Under the pieces are notes generated by a model that was not told the origin of the DNA, searched no databases, and was given only the letters and a program-made list of their open reading frames with translations. A DNA stretch of 64,000 bases from NCBI GenBank assembly GCA_035944135.1, contig DASZBM010000010.1, forward strand, positions 744,001 to 808,000, read 5' to 3'. This document shows, in pieces, positions 26,347 to 36,961 of this stretch (the stretch's first letter is position 1; every line of letters starts with the position of its first letter). The position numbers and the translations under genes were made by a program. Origin of the DNA: Acidobacteriaceae bacterium (lineage in GTDB: Bacteria > Acidobacteriota > Terriglobia > Terriglobales > Acidobacteriaceae).

Positions 26347-29300
26347 TTAGAAGCGAACAAACGCCTCAAACTGATAGATACGTGGCTGATTTTCCTGCGC
26401 GGTCACCTGCCCAAACGTTGAGCTCGTCCAGTCGGTAACGACCATGCTGTTATGGCCGCTGCCCCCATACACCGGATGATTCATCGCGTTGATCAGGTCG
26501 AGCCGGATCTGCAGAGCCATCGGCTCATACAGCTTCGACAGGCTGAAGTTGCGCTGCACCGCGCCATCAAGCTGGTTCATGAAGTCGCCGCGCAGATTGT
26601 CGAACCGGAGCGGGAGAGTACGGATCTGATACTGCGTTCCGTACAGTCCCGGCTGCTGGCCCGTGGCCGTGCTGCTGCCCGTTGTCGTCGCCCAGTCCGC
26701 CGTGTTGAACCACGTCCGGGTGGTGCTCGCCTTGAAGCCGGGACGGCCCCATGCCGAGCTTCCTGGTTGACCGGGTCCGAGGTACACCGGCAGAGTCGTT
26801 CCACTCGCCTGCGTTGACGGTCCGTCAAACTCCAGCGGCTCGCCGCTCTGCACCTGGTAGACGCCCTGCACCTGCCATCCGCCCACGATCTGCGAGATTA
26901 CTCCGCCGCTATTCGCGAAGGTGCGTCCCGGACCGAACGGAAGTTGATAGATACCGCTGGTCGCAAACCGGAACGTGCGATCGTTCGCCGAGAGGCCATA
27001 CCATGGCGTCGGATCGCTGACGTTCAGGAACTGCGAAGCGTCCATCGACTTCGACCACGTGAACGCCGCCGTCAAACTGGCGCCATTCGTGAAGCGGCGA
27101 GTCAGTTGCGATTGCAGGGAGTGGTACATGGACGTACCGATCGTCGAGTACGCCGACACGCTGGTGAACTGCGGATACGGCCTCAACAACTGGTTCGCCG
27201 CGATGGTCTTCGAGGAGCCGAGCGTCACCGTATTCGGCGCGATCCCATAGAACGGATTCGTTACCGAGGTTGAAATCGCTGTGTTCTCGTTCGCGTCGTA
27301 GCCGCCGGTATAGGTCGACAGATACTGGCGCGGAATCGCGTTGAACTCCTGCTGAACCGGCTGGTGCAGCCCATGGTTGCCGACGTATGCAACGTCCGCA
27401 AGCCACGCGCCTATCTGCCGCTGGATGTCCAGGCTCCACCGCATGTTGTACGGCGTCTTCGGATTCAGCGGCTGGAACGTCACCGCCTGGCCGAGATACG
27501 TCTCAACCCCCAGCGAATTGCCGGTCGGCTGCTGAATGCCATTCGGGAACGGATTCGCCAGCGAGTATCCGCCGTTCGGTCCCTCATAGCTGTACGTGCT
27601 GCCGGTCGCCGGAACCGTGTTGGCAATTCCGCTCACTGAAGTTGATTGCGTAAAGCCCTGCTGCGGCAGCAGGAACGTGCTCGTCGAACCCGAGTTTCCG
27701 CCCGACAGATAGAACGTCGAGAGCGAATCGTCGAAGATGCCGAAGCCGGCGCGAACCACCGTGTTCCTCGCGAACTCATAGGACAGGCCCACACGCGGCA
27801 GCATATTGATGATCTGCGTGTGATAGTCCTGATTGCCCGAGAGCGGAGTCGACGGGTCGCCAAGGAACCGCAGGCCGCCGGTAGTCGGCAGGCTGGAAGG
27901 CATTGGCGCCGGCAGGTTCGGGATCGCAGTTGCCTTATACGCCGTTGCCGCTGATGCATTCGCCGGGTTCGGCGCGCTGAAGTCGAAATACGTGTTCGCC
28001 TTCTTGTTGCGCTCGTTGTTCGGCCGCTCGTATTCAAAGCGGAGACCGGCGTTTATCGTCAGATTCGGGACCGGCTTCCAGTCATCCTGCACCCACTCCG
28101 CCATGTAGTTCGAGCGCGAAGCAAGATCCGAGTTGATAGTGACCGCGGAGGAGTTCGGCAACCCGTACAGGAACTGTGCGAGACCGAATCCGATCGACTG
28201 CGCCGAAGTCGACGAAGTTGCCGTCGCATACGCGCCGCTGTTCTGATAACGGCCGTTCCCCTGCGTCGTGATGCCCGCATTCGTGTCGTACATGCGGTAC
28301 TCATACCCCATGCGCACGAAGTGGTTGCCCCACAGCCTGCTCACCTGCACGGAACCCAGTGTGACGTCGTCGTGTGAAAGCACGCCGTTGTCCGAGTTCA
28401 GGGATGTCTCGCCCGTGATGTCGATGCGCGGGAACGATTGCGCGTCCGGCCCAAGCCCGTTCACCAGGTACGAAGGCATGCCGATCGAGGTCGGGCTCAA
28501 CGTGCCCTGGGAGGTCACCGTGTTCTGATTCACAAAGCGCGTCCACGTCAGGTGCGCTTCCAGAACCGTTTGTGGGTTGATCGTGAACGTGTATCCCAGC
28601 GCGATGCCCTTGTTCAGGTAGGTCAAAGACGTGCCGCTCACCGGGGCGAAGTACGTGTTCTTCGCAGGCTGCAGACGCCGGCTCTGCACCCAGTGGCCAT
28701 AAAGCTGTTGCTTGTTCGATATGTTGAAGTCGCTCCGCACGATGTATGCGTAATAGTGATCCGGCTCCGCCTTCGAGTACGAGAAGTTGCCGCCGTCCTG
28801 CGAGTTCGGCGCCGTATTCGGTTCCGGATAATACTTCAGCGCCGCCAGCGCAATCGCATTTACTGCGCTTGCGGGAATCAGGTTGCCGGGAATCGGCGTG
28901 CGCACTATGCACGTCTTGCCGCTGCCGCACGCGCCTCCCGTCGTCACTACTCCCGACGTCGGATCGTACAGCTGATATTTGTTCGTGACGCCCGCCGGAT
29001 GCGAAGGATCCAGAGCATACAGCTCCGAGAAGTCGTAGTAGCCGCTCGTTGTCTCGCCGCGCTCTGCCTTGCTCGGCACCGTCAGCAGCTGCACGTTCGG
29101 CGTTGCAGCCTGGCTGTGTTCATAGCCCGTGAAGAAGAACCACTTGTCCTTCTTGATGGGTCCGCCTACTGCACCGCCTTCGCGCATCCATGATGCCTTG
29201 GCTGGCGCAGACGATCCCGGAATATGCCAATAGTTCGTGTTCAGCGTCGGGTTCTGATACGAACCGAACGCCACACCATGAAACTGATTCGTTCCGCTCT

Positions 29301-30120
29301 TCAGCGACGTATTCACGAAGCCGCCCGACGAATGTCCCTCGGTCGCGTCGTACGAGGAAGTCTCCACCTTGTACTGACCGATGAACTCCGTGCTCGGCGT
29401 GTATGCCGAAAGCCGGATGCGGTTGTCCGGCGCGCCGTCCAGCCGGTATTCGATTGAGTTCAGCACCGATCCATTCACCGAGACCGTTGCGGTGCTGCTG
29501 TCATACGCGTGAATGTTCGGATTCACGCCGGAAACCAGAAGCCCGGGCGCCAGCGTCTCCAGTGTGAAGGGGTTGCTGTAAACCAGCGGCAACTCCTCAA
29601 TTGATCTCTCTTCGACCACCAGTCCCTGCGTCGCAGTGCTCGTCTGCAGCTGCTGAATTCCGGTAGTCACCTCCACCGTCTCCGAGGTCGCGCCGATCGC
29701 CAGGCTGATGTTCTGCTGGTTCGTCTGGTTCACGTCCACCACGGTGTGTACGCGTTCAGACTTCTTGAACCCGTCGCGGTCCACTACGATCGTGTAGCTG
29801 CCCGGATTCAGATCCTGAAAGACGTAGTTTCCGTCCGAGTTCGTCTTCGCCGTCTGCACGACTCCGGTCGCTTCGTTCTTGATCGAAATCACCGTGCCGG
29901 GAAGAATCGCACCCGTATCGTCCGTAATCTGCCCCGCGATGCTGCCGCGTTCGGTCTGTCCGAAGGCATGTCCTGCGAACCCCGTAATCAGCAGTCCCAG
30001 AACCAGAGCGCGCAAAACCATCCGCACTCCTGATTTCCGCGCTCGACCTAATCCTGTAAGACACAAAAGCATCGTCGCCAGCGTCGCCGCCAGCCGTGCC
30101 ATTAGCCCACTTGTTTGCAT
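26347..30120 (-). CDS. Oar-like TonB-dependent receptor with carboxypeptidase-regulatory domain
   Basis: 1257 residues from ATG 30120, which has AAGGAG seven bases in front. A second start at 30021 has AGGAG five bases in front and gives a cleaner signal peptide (MVLRALVLGLLITGFAGHAF), so either may be used. After the signal: CarboxypepD_reg-like Ig domain (GSIAGQITDDTGAILPGTVI, about 57-140), plug (about 150-270, RLDGAPDNRIRLS), then a large 22-strand type barrel ending in the aromatic FEAFVRF. The family takes up large substrates or peptides across the outer membrane. Location suggests xylan fragments. No SusD-like gene follows. Confidence 0.85.
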   Translation of the reverse strand: MQTSGLMARLAATLATMLLCLTGLGRARKSGVRMVLRALVLGLLITGFAGHAFGQTERGSIAGQITDDTGAILPGTVISIKNEATGVVQTAKTNSDGNYVFQDLNPGSYTIVVDRDGFKKSERVHTVVDVNQTNQQNISLAIGATSETVEVTTGIQQLQTSTATQGLVVEERSIEELPLVYSNPFTLETLAPGLLVSGVNPNIHAYDSSTATVSVNGSVLNSIEYRLDGAPDNRIRLSAYTPSTEFIGQYKVETSSYDATEGHSSGGFVNTSLKSGTNQFHGVAFGSYQNPTLNTNYWHIPGSSAPAKASWMREGGAVGGPIKKDKWFFFTGYEHSQAATPNVQLLTVPSKAERGETTSGYYDFSELYALDPSHPAGVTNKYQLYDPTSGVVTTGGACGSGKTCIVRTPIPGNLIPASAVNAIALAALKYYPEPNTAPNSQDGGNFSYSKAEPDHYYAYIVRSDFNISNKQQLYGHWVQSRRLQPAKNTYFAPVSGTSLTYLNKGIALGYTFTINPQTVLEAHLTWTRFVNQNTVTSQGTLSPTSIGMPSYLVNGLGPDAQSFPRIDITGETSLNSDNGVLSHDDVTLGSVQVSRLWGNHFVRMGYEYRMYDTNAGITTQGNGRYQNSGAYATATSSTSAQSIGFGLAQFLYGLPNSSAVTINSDLASRSNYMAEWVQDDWKPVPNLTINAGLRFEYERPNNERNKKANTYFDFSAPNPANASAATAYKATAIPNLPAPMPSSLPTTGGLRFLGDPSTPLSGNQDYHTQIINMLPRVGLSYEFARNTVVRAGFGIFDDSLSTFYLSGGNSGSTSTFLLPQQGFTQSTSVSGIANTVPATGSTYSYEGPNGGYSLANPFPNGIQQPTGNSLGVETYLGQAVTFQPLNPKTPYNMRWSLDIQRQIGAWLADVAYVGNHGLHQPVQQEFNAIPRQYLSTYTGGYDANENTAISTSVTNPFYGIAPNTVTLGSSKTIAANQLLRPYPQFTSVSAYSTIGTSMYHSLQSQLTRRFTNGASLTAAFTWSKSMDASQFLNVSDPTPWYGLSANDRTFRFATSGIYQLPFGPGRTFANSGGVISQIVGGWQVQGVYQVQSGEPLEFDGPSTQASGTTLPVYLGPGQPGSSAWGRPGFKASTTRTWFNTADWATTTGSSTATGQQPGLYGTQYQIRTLPLRFDNLRGDFMNQLDGAVQRNFSLSKLYEPMALQIRLDLINAMNHPVYGGSGHNSMVVTDWTSSTFGQVTAQENQPRIYQFEAFVRF

Positions 30121-30650
30121 GTCACTGCTCCTTAGTACTGCCGAAAGAATTCAATATCGGAACACGTTCCGTTCTGAAAACCCGCACGTACGCTGGCAGA
30201 AATAGCCACTGTCTTTTCAGTTGTGCCGCCAGCGTATGTAGTAACCGAGCCACAGAATCCATTCCGGGCTTCTCTCCGGAACCTGGAAAATATCAGGGCT
30301 GATCACCGCGGGGATTATTTCCTGTCAGACACGTACCTGTCAAACAGCTTCTTGCGACCCAGCCCAACGACCGCAGCCGGCTCGCCCCCGGCCGGCAGAT
30401 CTGTCAGGCAGCCGCTCCCATGATTCCCTCTTGATACCTAGAACAACACTTGCCTCTTGACAGCAAAATCCCTGCAAGCGCACCATTTTCGAGAAAAACT
30501 AGAACTGAGATCTGCGCAGTATGTAGTCATACCGATTCAACTGAAATGGGGTCGAATCGTTCGTCGCCCGGCGCTCCTCGTGAGTGCTTGCCCGAAGAAG
30601 CGCAGAACACACAAGACGGCGGGCCATTTCGTTCCTTTCGGAGGCGATGT
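30121..30650. promoter_or_regulatory. Divergent intergenic region between two Oar-like receptor genes
   Basis: No gene is supported here (530 bp). It carries direct repeats TCCTGTCAGAC (30320-30330) and ACCTGTCAAAC (30335-30345), with a related TCTGTCAGGC at 30400-30409, and a GGAAC-AC-GTTCC inverted repeat near 30160-30175. The 15-base step of the CTGTCA repeats would suit a DNA-binding regulator shared by the two genes. No regulator gene is nearby. Confidence 0.35.
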
Positions 30651-33600
30651 ATGACGCTTTTCTACCCACGCAAGCAGTGGTTCTCGACCCTTCTGCAATC
30701 CCTTGCCCTCACCCTCTTCGCTCTCACCCTGCAGCCGCTCAACGCCCAGGTCGCCGGCACCGGCACCATTCAGGGCGTGGTCACCGACCCCTCCGGAGCT
30801 TTTGTGCCCGGAGCGACGGTCACCCTCACCGAAGAGTCGACGCACGTCATCCATACCGCCAAGACCGATAGCGCCGGCGCCTACGACTTTCCCGATGTCA
30901 CAATTGGCACCTACACGCTGACCGTCGCCGATACCGGCTTCCAGACCTACTCCAAGATTCACAACGTCCTGGAGGTCGGATCCAACATCGACATCGACGC
31001 CCATCTGGCTCTTGGCAAGGAAGAGCAGACCGTCACCGTCGAAGCCGAAGGCCTCGCGCTCCAGACCGAGGATGCCAAGTTCAAGCAGACCGTAGACGAG
31101 CGCCAGATCGCTGAACTCCCGCTCAACTCCGCCTCCCGCCAGGTCACCGGCCTGATCGCGCTTGCGGGCGGGACCACACCCGCTCCTGGTGGCGACTTCA
31201 CCGGCTCCAAGTACAGCTACCAGACGATCTCCGTCTCCATCGACGGCGGCCAAGGCAACAGCACCATCTGGCGTCTGGACGGCGGCGACAACACCAACTA
31301 CACGGCCAATATCAACATGCCCTTTCCGTTCCCCGACGCTCTCAATCAGTTCTCAGTCGAAGCCAGCGTCCTTGGCGCACAGGACGGCATCAACTCCGGC
31401 GGCAAGGTGAATGCCGTCACCCGCTCCGGCACCAATAACTATCACGGCAACGTCTTCGAGTTCCTCCGGAACAACTACATCAACGCGCGCAACTTCTTCT
31501 CTGCGGTTCCGGACTCCCTGCATCAGAATCAGTTCGGCGGCACCTTCGGTGGACCCATCCGCCGCAACAAGCTCTTCGCCTTCGCCGGATATCAACGCCT
31601 GCAGGCGTCGCAATCCTCATCGCCTACTTCAGTGCGGCTGCCGACGGCCGCCAACCTCGCCGGTGACTTCTCCGTAACCGACCCGGTGAAGGGAACCAGC
31701 GACAGCTGCAGCAGCACGGGCGTCAACCTGCTCGACCCGCTCACGGGCAACCCTATCCCGGGCAACAAGTACCCCACGCCGCCTACCTATAACGCTTCTG
31801 CGCTCGCCATCCTGAAATTGATTCCGACGCCTACTGACCAGACCTGCGGCACCTACACGTACACCGTCCCAACCCGCACTGCTGACAACCAGTTCGTCAC
31901 CCGCGTGGACTGGAACATTAACCCCTCGAACAATTTCTACGGCCGCTACTTCATCGATGGCTACCAGCAGCCGGGCGTGTACGACAACAACCTGCTCTTC
32001 ACCACGCAGGCCGGTAACCTCGAGCGTACCCAAAGCCTCACGCTCGGTGAAAACTGGGCGATTAGTTCCAAAACGGTCAACTCCGCGCACATCACCGTGT
32101 GGCGCATCCGCAATAACCGGGGCTACAACAGCGCGGTACCCAACGCTACTGCCTTCGGCATCAACGTCTTTCAGTATTCGCCTGCCGGCTTCTACGACAC
32201 CATCTCCAACCGCTTCACTCTTGGTTGCGGTACGTGCATCGCGGCGGTCATCAACGATAACGCCCTCAGCGTTGCCGACGAAATCACGCTCGTTCGCGGC
32301 CGACACAACCTCGTCATTGGCGGCGAGTTCGTTCGCAACCAGCTGAACTTCCGTAGCGGCTACAACTCCAACGGCAACTTCTCCACCAGCGGCAACTACT
32401 CTGGCTCCGGCCCCAATGGCGGCAACACCATCGGCGAGCCTCTCCTCGACTTCCTCTTCGGCACCCAGAACGTATTCAATCAAAGCACGCAACAGCAGGA
32501 GGCCTACCGCGGCCCCATCACCGGGGTGTATGCGCAGGACACCTGGCACGCCACGCAGCGAATCACCGTCGTTGCGGGCCTGCGCTGGGCACCCAACTTC
32601 TTCCCGCACGACTACTTCCATCGCGGCTCCATCTTCAGCATGGCAGCGTTCCAGGCAGGCCAGACCAGCACCGTCTTCCCCACGGCACCCGCGGGCTCGC
32701 TCTTCTACGGCGATCCCGGAGTTCCTGGCAACTTCACCAGCAACAACCCGTATCAGTTCGCTCCCAACCTCGGCTTAGCCCTCGACCCCGAGGGCAATGG
32801 AAAAACCGTTTTCCGCGGTGGCTTCGAGTTCACTTACGACCACCCCAACTTCTACACCGGTAACCGCAACACGCAGAATCCGCCCTTCGCGCCCAACGTA
32901 CAGCAAACCCAGGGCTCCAACACAGGACCTATCAGCCTTACCAATCCGTGGTCTACAGGAATTGTGCAGGGATCCCCATACCCGGCCCCCTACCCCCCCA
33001 CGGCTACGAGTGCCAAGTTCTACGGACAGTCGCAGTGGGTCGCGCTTCCTTCGGATTTCCATCCCCCCCAGACCTTGCAGTACACGGCCAGCATGCAGCA
33101 CAGCTTCGCGCACGACTGGCAGATGCAACTGGACTACATCGGGTCGAAGACCAGGCGCCTGCCGCTCGGTGTCCCGCTCAATCCGATCAACTTCATCCCC
33201 GGCGTTTGGGGACCGAACGGCACCGGCTGCGCTGGCGTCGTGCAGACCGGCCCCGCCGCTGCGAAGCCCGGTGCCGCCGGAACGCCCTGCTCCACCACCG
33301 CGAACACCGTTTCCCGCGGTACCCTCGTGCAGATCAACCCCGTGCAGGGTAACTTCTACGCCGGTGGCGGCGGCGGCTCCAGCTCCGGGCAGATCATTAA
33401 CGAAGCCTGGGCCAACTACAACGGTCTCGTCGCCAGCCTGCAGCATCGCCTCTCTTCAACGTTCAGCCTGCTCACCAACTACACCTGGTCCAAGTGCCTC
33501 AATGTGCAGGATGCTCAGGGCGACATCTCTACCAGCATCGCCTCGCAGCCGTTCAACCTGCGCGCCGATTACGGCCCCTGCGGCTCCGACTACCGGCACA

Positions 33601-34193
33601 TCTTCAATGTCGCCATGGTTGCGGAGTCCCGCTTCCACATGGAAAATCGAGCCGCCCGCATGATCGTCAACGGCTGGCAGATTGCTCCTATCGTCCATAT
33701 CACCAGCGGCGCGCCCTTCACCGTCACCTCCGGCGTTGACAACTCGTTCACCTCCGGCGGCGCCGACCGCCCCAACATCGTCCCCGGAGCTCAGGTCTAC
33801 ACCCACAACGCAATCCGCTCGCAAAACACCCCCGCCAATCGGCAGTACCTCAATATCGGCGCCTTCAGCAGCGTCACCGCCGGCTGCCCCACGCTGCCCG
33901 GCTCCTCCACCATCAACGTTTTGCAATGCCCCGGCTACGGCACGTTCGGCAACGTCAGCCGCAACTCCTACCGCGGCCCCAACTACATCCAGACCGACGC
34001 TTCTCTCAGCCGCATCTTCGCAATCCATGAGGCCATGGCGCTGCAACTCCGACTCGAAGCCTTCAACTTCCTCAACCATCCCTACTTCAGCACTCCGACG
34101 GCCACCACCAGCTCCAGCACCTTCGGTCAGGTCACCTCCACCACCGGCGAAGGCCCACGAATCTTCCAGGCCGCCGTCAAGTTCAACTTCTAG
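30651..34193 (+). CDS. Second Oar-like TonB-dependent receptor
   Basis: 1180 residues from ATG 30651, with GGAGG at 30640-30644; the longer frame from 30450 is rejected because it has no signal-like start. The signal peptide ([17 protein letters not shown]) is followed by the regulatory Ig domain ([20 protein letters not shown]), plug with [20 protein letters not shown], and the beta-barrel ending AAVKFNF. Cysteine pairs such as DSCSST, CGTC and GCAGV imply disulfides in extracellular loops. It is divergently transcribed from the first receptor and clearly related to it, but the plug and loop regions differ, so the ligands are probably different. Confidence 0.85.
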   Translation: MTLFYPRKQWFSTLLQSLALTLFALTLQPLNAQVAGTGTIQGVVTDPSGAFVPGATVTLTEESTHVIHTAKTDSAGAYDFPDVTIGTYTLTVADTGFQTYSKIHNVLEVGSNIDIDAHLALGKEEQTVTVEAEGLALQTEDAKFKQTVDERQIAELPLNSASRQVTGLIALAGGTTPAPGGDFTGSKYSYQTISVSIDGGQGNSTIWRLDGGDNTNYTANINMPFPFPDALNQFSVEASVLGAQDGINSGGKVNAVTRSGTNNYHGNVFEFLRNNYINARNFFSAVPDSLHQNQFGGTFGGPIRRNKLFAFAGYQRLQASQSSSPTSVRLPTAANLAGDFSVTDPVKGTSDSCSSTGVNLLDPLTGNPIPGNKYPTPPTYNASALAILKLIPTPTDQTCGTYTYTVPTRTADNQFVTRVDWNINPSNNFYGRYFIDGYQQPGVYDNNLLFTTQAGNLERTQSLTLGENWAISSKTVNSAHITVWRIRNNRGYNSAVPNATAFGINVFQYSPAGFYDTISNRFTLGCGTCIAAVINDNALSVADEITLVRGRHNLVIGGEFVRNQLNFRSGYNSNGNFSTSGNYSGSGPNGGNTIGEPLLDFLFGTQNVFNQSTQQQEAYRGPITGVYAQDTWHATQRITVVAGLRWAPNFFPHDYFHRGSIFSMAAFQAGQTSTVFPTAPAGSLFYGDPGVPGNFTSNNPYQFAPNLGLALDPEGNGKTVFRGGFEFTYDHPNFYTGNRNTQNPPFAPNVQQTQGSNTGPISLTNPWSTGIVQGSPYPAPYPPTATSAKFYGQSQWVALPSDFHPPQTLQYTASMQHSFAHDWQMQLDYIGSKTRRLPLGVPLNPINFIPGVWGPNGTGCAGVVQTGPAAAKPGAAGTPCSTTANTVSRGTLVQINPVQGNFYAGGGGGSSSGQIINEAWANYNGLVASLQHRLSSTFSLLTNYTWSKCLNVQDAQGDISTSIASQPFNLRADYGPCGSDYRHIFNVAMVAESRFHMENRAARMIVNGWQIAPIVHITSGAPFTVTSGVDNSFTSGGADRPNIVPGAQVYTHNAIRSQNTPANRQYLNIGAFSSVTAGCPTLPGSSTINVLQCPGYGTFGNVSRNSYRGPNYIQTDASLSRIFAIHEAMALQLRLEAFNFLNHPYFSTPTATTSSSTFGQVTSTTGEGPRIFQAAVKFNF

Positions 34194-34217
34194 CCTCCGT
34201 GTCCTCTTTGCAGACCT

Positions 34218-34245
34218 GGCCCCGCGCAAGCGGGGCCCTTCTTTT
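34218..34245 (+). terminator. Terminator after the second receptor gene
   Basis: Stem GGCCCCGC / GCGGGGCC (34218-34225 and 34230-34237), loop GCAA, followed by CTTCTTTT. Confidence 0.85.
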
Positions 34246-34327
34246 GGTGCATGGGCCTCATCCATTACCTTCGCGCACCCGGCCGTCACTCTCCACAGAG
34301 CCCCCGCCAGCTACACTCATCCTTAAT

Positions 34328-36262
34328 ATGTGCGGAATTGTCGGTTACATCGGCCCCAAACCCTGCGTCCCCGTCATCATGGAGGGACTCGCCCGTCTCG
34401 AATACCGTGGCTATGACTCAGCCGGCATCGCCGTCGCCGGCGGCCCGGAGGGCCTTCAGCTTCGCCGCGCACCCGGCAAGCTCCGCAATCTCGACGCCAT
34501 CCTCCAGCGCGATCCCGTCCACGGCACCTATGGCATCGGCCACACCCGCTGGGCCACGCACGGCCGCCCCACCGAGGAGAACGCCCATCCGCACCGCGAC
34601 GGCTCCGGCACCCTCGTCGTCGTCCACAACGGTATCGTTGAAAACTACCTCACGCTCAAGCACGAGCTCATGGCCAAGGGCCACGCCTTCGCCTCCGAAA
34701 CCGACACCGAAATCATCGCCCACCTCATCCAGGACGAGCTGGAGAACCACGCCCGCCAGCACGGCGAGTTCACTGACGCCAACGAGTCCGTCGCCATCGT
34801 CGGTGACGGCCACGCCTCCAAGCTCCCGCTCGAAGAAGCCGTCCGCCGCGCTGCTCGCCGCATGACCGGCGCCTTCGCCATCGGCGTGCTCTCCGCCAAC
34901 GAGCCTGACAAGATGGTCGCCGCCCGCATGGGTCCGCCCATCGTCCTCGGTCTCGGCGACGGCGAGTTCTTCCTCGCCTCCGACGTCCCCGGCATCCTCC
35001 ACCACACCCGCACCATCTACTTCCTCGCCGACAACGAAGTCGCCACCCTCACCACCTCCGGCATCGCCCTCACCGACTTCCACGGCAACGCAAAAACACT
35101 CTCCCCGCAGCGAATCACCTGGGACCCCATCCAGGCCGAAAAGGCCGGCTACAAGCACTTCATGCTTAAGGAGATCAACGAGCAGCCTCGCGCCGTCCGC
35201 GACACCACCCTCGGCCGCGTCTCCTTCGACACGGGCCGCGTCCACCTCGGCGACATGTCCGTCTCCGACGAAGACCTCCGCGCCGCCGCCGGCATCACCA
35301 TCGCCGCTTGCGGCACCTCCTGGCACGCCGGCCTCGCCGGCAAGTTCATGATCGAGCGCCTCGCGCGCCTCCCCGTCGACGTCGACTACGCCTCCGAGTA
35401 CCGCTACCGCGACCCCATCCCCAATCCCAACACCATCGGCCTGCTCATCACCCAGTCCGGCGAAACCGCCGACACGATTGCTGCTCAACAAGAGCTGATC
35501 AGCAAAGGATCAAAGACCCTCGCCATCTGCAACGTCGTCGGCTCCGCCGTCACGCGGCTCGCGGCTGGCACCATCACCACCAACGCCGGCCCCGAGATCG
35601 GCGTCGCCTCTACCAAGGCCTTCACCGCGCAGCTCACCGCGCTCTTCACGCTCGCGCTGCACCTCGCGCAGGTCCGCGGCACCATCACCGACAAGCAATC
35701 CCTCCACCTCGCGACAGAGCTATCCAGGATCCCCGGCAAGATCGAAGAGGTCCTCCGCTCCGTGGACGACATCTGCGCCAACCTCGCCAAGGAGTTCTCC
35801 ACCGCGCGCGACTTTCTCTTCCTCGGCCGCGGCATCCACTACCCCATCGCCCTCGAAGGCGCGCTCAAATTAAAAGAGATCAGTTACATCCACGCCGAAG
35901 GCTATCCCGCCGGCGAGATGAAGCACGGGCCTAACGCTCTTATTGATGAAACCCTGCCCGTCGTCGTCATCGCCACCAAGGACCCCGCCGACCCGGCCTC
36001 GGTCCTCAAGTACGAAAAGACCCTCAGCAATATTCAGGAGGTCACCGCCCGCAGCGGCCGCGTCATCGCCATCGCCACCGAAGGCGACAAGCACATCCAC
36101 CAGCTCGTCGAGCACGTCATCGAAATCCCCGCCGCCCCCGAGCTCCTCCTGCCCATCCTCGAAGTCGTCCCCCTCCAACTCCTCGCCTACCACATCGCCG
36201 TCCGCCGCGGCTGCGACGTGGACCAGCCAAGAAATCTTGCGAAGAGTGTGACGGTGGAATGA
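34328..36262 (+). CDS. glmS: Glutamine-fructose-6-phosphate aminotransferase
   Basis: Makes glucosamine-6-phosphate from fructose-6-phosphate and glutamine, the entry step to peptidoglycan and LPS amino sugars. The catalytic Cys2 follows the initiator Met ([13 protein letters not shown]). The glutaminase domain (residues 1-240) shows [11 protein letters not shown] and HNGIVENY. Two SIS domains follow, and the C-terminus ends in the family's [13 protein letters not shown]. At 644 residues it is longer than the usual 600-610: an insertion of about 20-25 residues lies around residues 140-165 ([20 protein letters not shown]). The start is ATG 34328. No glmS ribozyme leader was seen; the receptor terminator lies 83 bases upstream. 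Confidence 0.95.
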   Translation: MCGIVGYIGPKPCVPVIMEGLARLEYRGYDSAGIAVAGGPEGLQLRRAPGKLRNLDAILQRDPVHGTYGIGHTRWATHGRPTEENAHPHRDGSGTLVVVHNGIVENYLTLKHELMAKGHAFASETDTEIIAHLIQDELENHARQHGEFTDANESVAIVGDGHASKLPLEEAVRRAARRMTGAFAIGVLSANEPDKMVAARMGPPIVLGLGDGEFFLASDVPGILHHTRTIYFLADNEVATLTTSGIALTDFHGNAKTLSPQRITWDPIQAEKAGYKHFMLKEINEQPRAVRDTTLGRVSFDTGRVHLGDMSVSDEDLRAAAGITIAACGTSWHAGLAGKFMIERLARLPVDVDYASEYRYRDPIPNPNTIGLLITQSGETADTIAAQQELISKGSKTLAICNVVGSAVTRLAAGTITTNAGPEIGVASTKAFTAQLTALFTLALHLAQVRGTITDKQSLHLATELSRIPGKIEEVLRSVDDICANLAKEFSTARDFLFLGRGIHYPIALEGALKLKEISYIHAEGYPAGEMKHGPNALIDETLPVVVIATKDPADPASVLKYEKTLSNIQEVTARSGRVIAIATEGDKHIHQLVEHVIEIPAAPELLLPILEVVPLQLLAYHIAVRRGCDVDQPRNLAKSVTVE

Positions 36263-36305
36263 TCTGGCGATTGCGTCTTCTGGCCTCACGAATTTAACTG
36301 GCATG

Positions 36306-36803
36306 TTATTGCCGCCGATCAGCAATTCGCATCTTCAAATCCGTTTGTCGGGCTTCTTCCTTCTTAAGGCACACAGTAAAGAAACCTCGATCGAGGCCGC
36401 CGCTCTTGGTCGCTAATTCGTAATAGCTCAAAAGAAGTTTTAGGACGTCCACTAAACTTGATTTGCCCGAAACTAAGTCGGCCTTCTGTATCGTAAAGAA
36501 TTTAATTAGTCCTTGAATGCCACGCGCATCGGCCAAACGAAGAAATAGGCAGAGGTCCTTTTCCTCATAGTAAGCACAGACAGGGAAGTTCATAAGCTCG
36601 AACCAATGCTTCGAAAAAGAACTCTCTGGATCCGCGCCAAGCCTCTTAATCGCCAGAAAATTTCTGACGAGCTCGATGTACAAATCGTGACGCATTCTTC
36701 GTATATGCACACGTTCCAGTAGGAAACTCTTCGCTGGCTCAAGCGCAACTCCGATTAAGGCCCCGACCACAACGGATATCAAACTGGTCAGCCACACTAC
36801 CAT
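36306..36803 (-). CDS. Hypothetical protein with N-terminal membrane helix
   Basis: 165 residues. The first 25 form one membrane helix (MVVWLTSLISVVVGALIGVA) followed by a basic, helical cytoplasmic part (VHIRRMRHDLYIELVRNFLA) and ending in KMRIADRRQ. It has no recognised domain. The ATG at 36803 is preceded by GAGG at about 8 bases; a TTG start seven codons upstream is possible. Base composition is clearly poorer in GC than glmS next door: a 60-base sample (36421-36480) has 23 G/C, against 40 of 60 in 36181-36240, which suggests transfer. It may work with the gene at 36962. Confidence 0.6.
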   Translation of the reverse strand: MVVWLTSLISVVVGALIGVALEPAKSFLLERVHIRRMRHDLYIELVRNFLAIKRLGADPESSFSKHWFELMNFPVCAYYEEKDLCLFLRLADARGIQGLIKFFTIQKADLVSGKSSLVDVLKLLLSYYELATKSGGLDRGFFTVCLKKEEARQTDLKMRIADRRQ

Positions 36804-36839
36804 CGCTGATTCCTCAAGATCCAAAGCATCGAGTTCATA

Positions 36840-36874
36840 AAAGCAGCCGGCGGTGGTTCAACGCTGGCTGCTTT
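36840..36874 (-). terminator. Hairpin between the two unknown membrane-protein genes
   Basis: Perfect 9-bp stem AAAGCAGCC / GGCTGCTTT (36840-36848 and 36866-36874) with a 17-base loop. Read on the minus strand it follows the end of the gene at 36962 and is followed by a short T/A tract. Confidence 0.5.
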
Positions 36875-36961
36875 ATCTATTCCGGGCCTGATCGCGGACG
36901 GGCAAGGCGCCGCGAAGACGAACTAACACAATCCTGAATCAGCGAACCCTGTACGGACGGG

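Noticed and set aside
25289..26350. Plus-strand frame inside the GH8 gene
   Set aside because: Arg/His-rich antisense translation of a clear glycoside hydrolase.
34194..34327. glmS ribozyme upstream of glmS
   Set aside because: The 134 bases contain only the previous gene's terminator; none of the glmS ribozyme core is recognised.
34418..35491. Minus-strand frame inside glmS
   Set aside because: Val/Asp/Gly-rich shadow of a strongly C-ending gene; no plausible domain.
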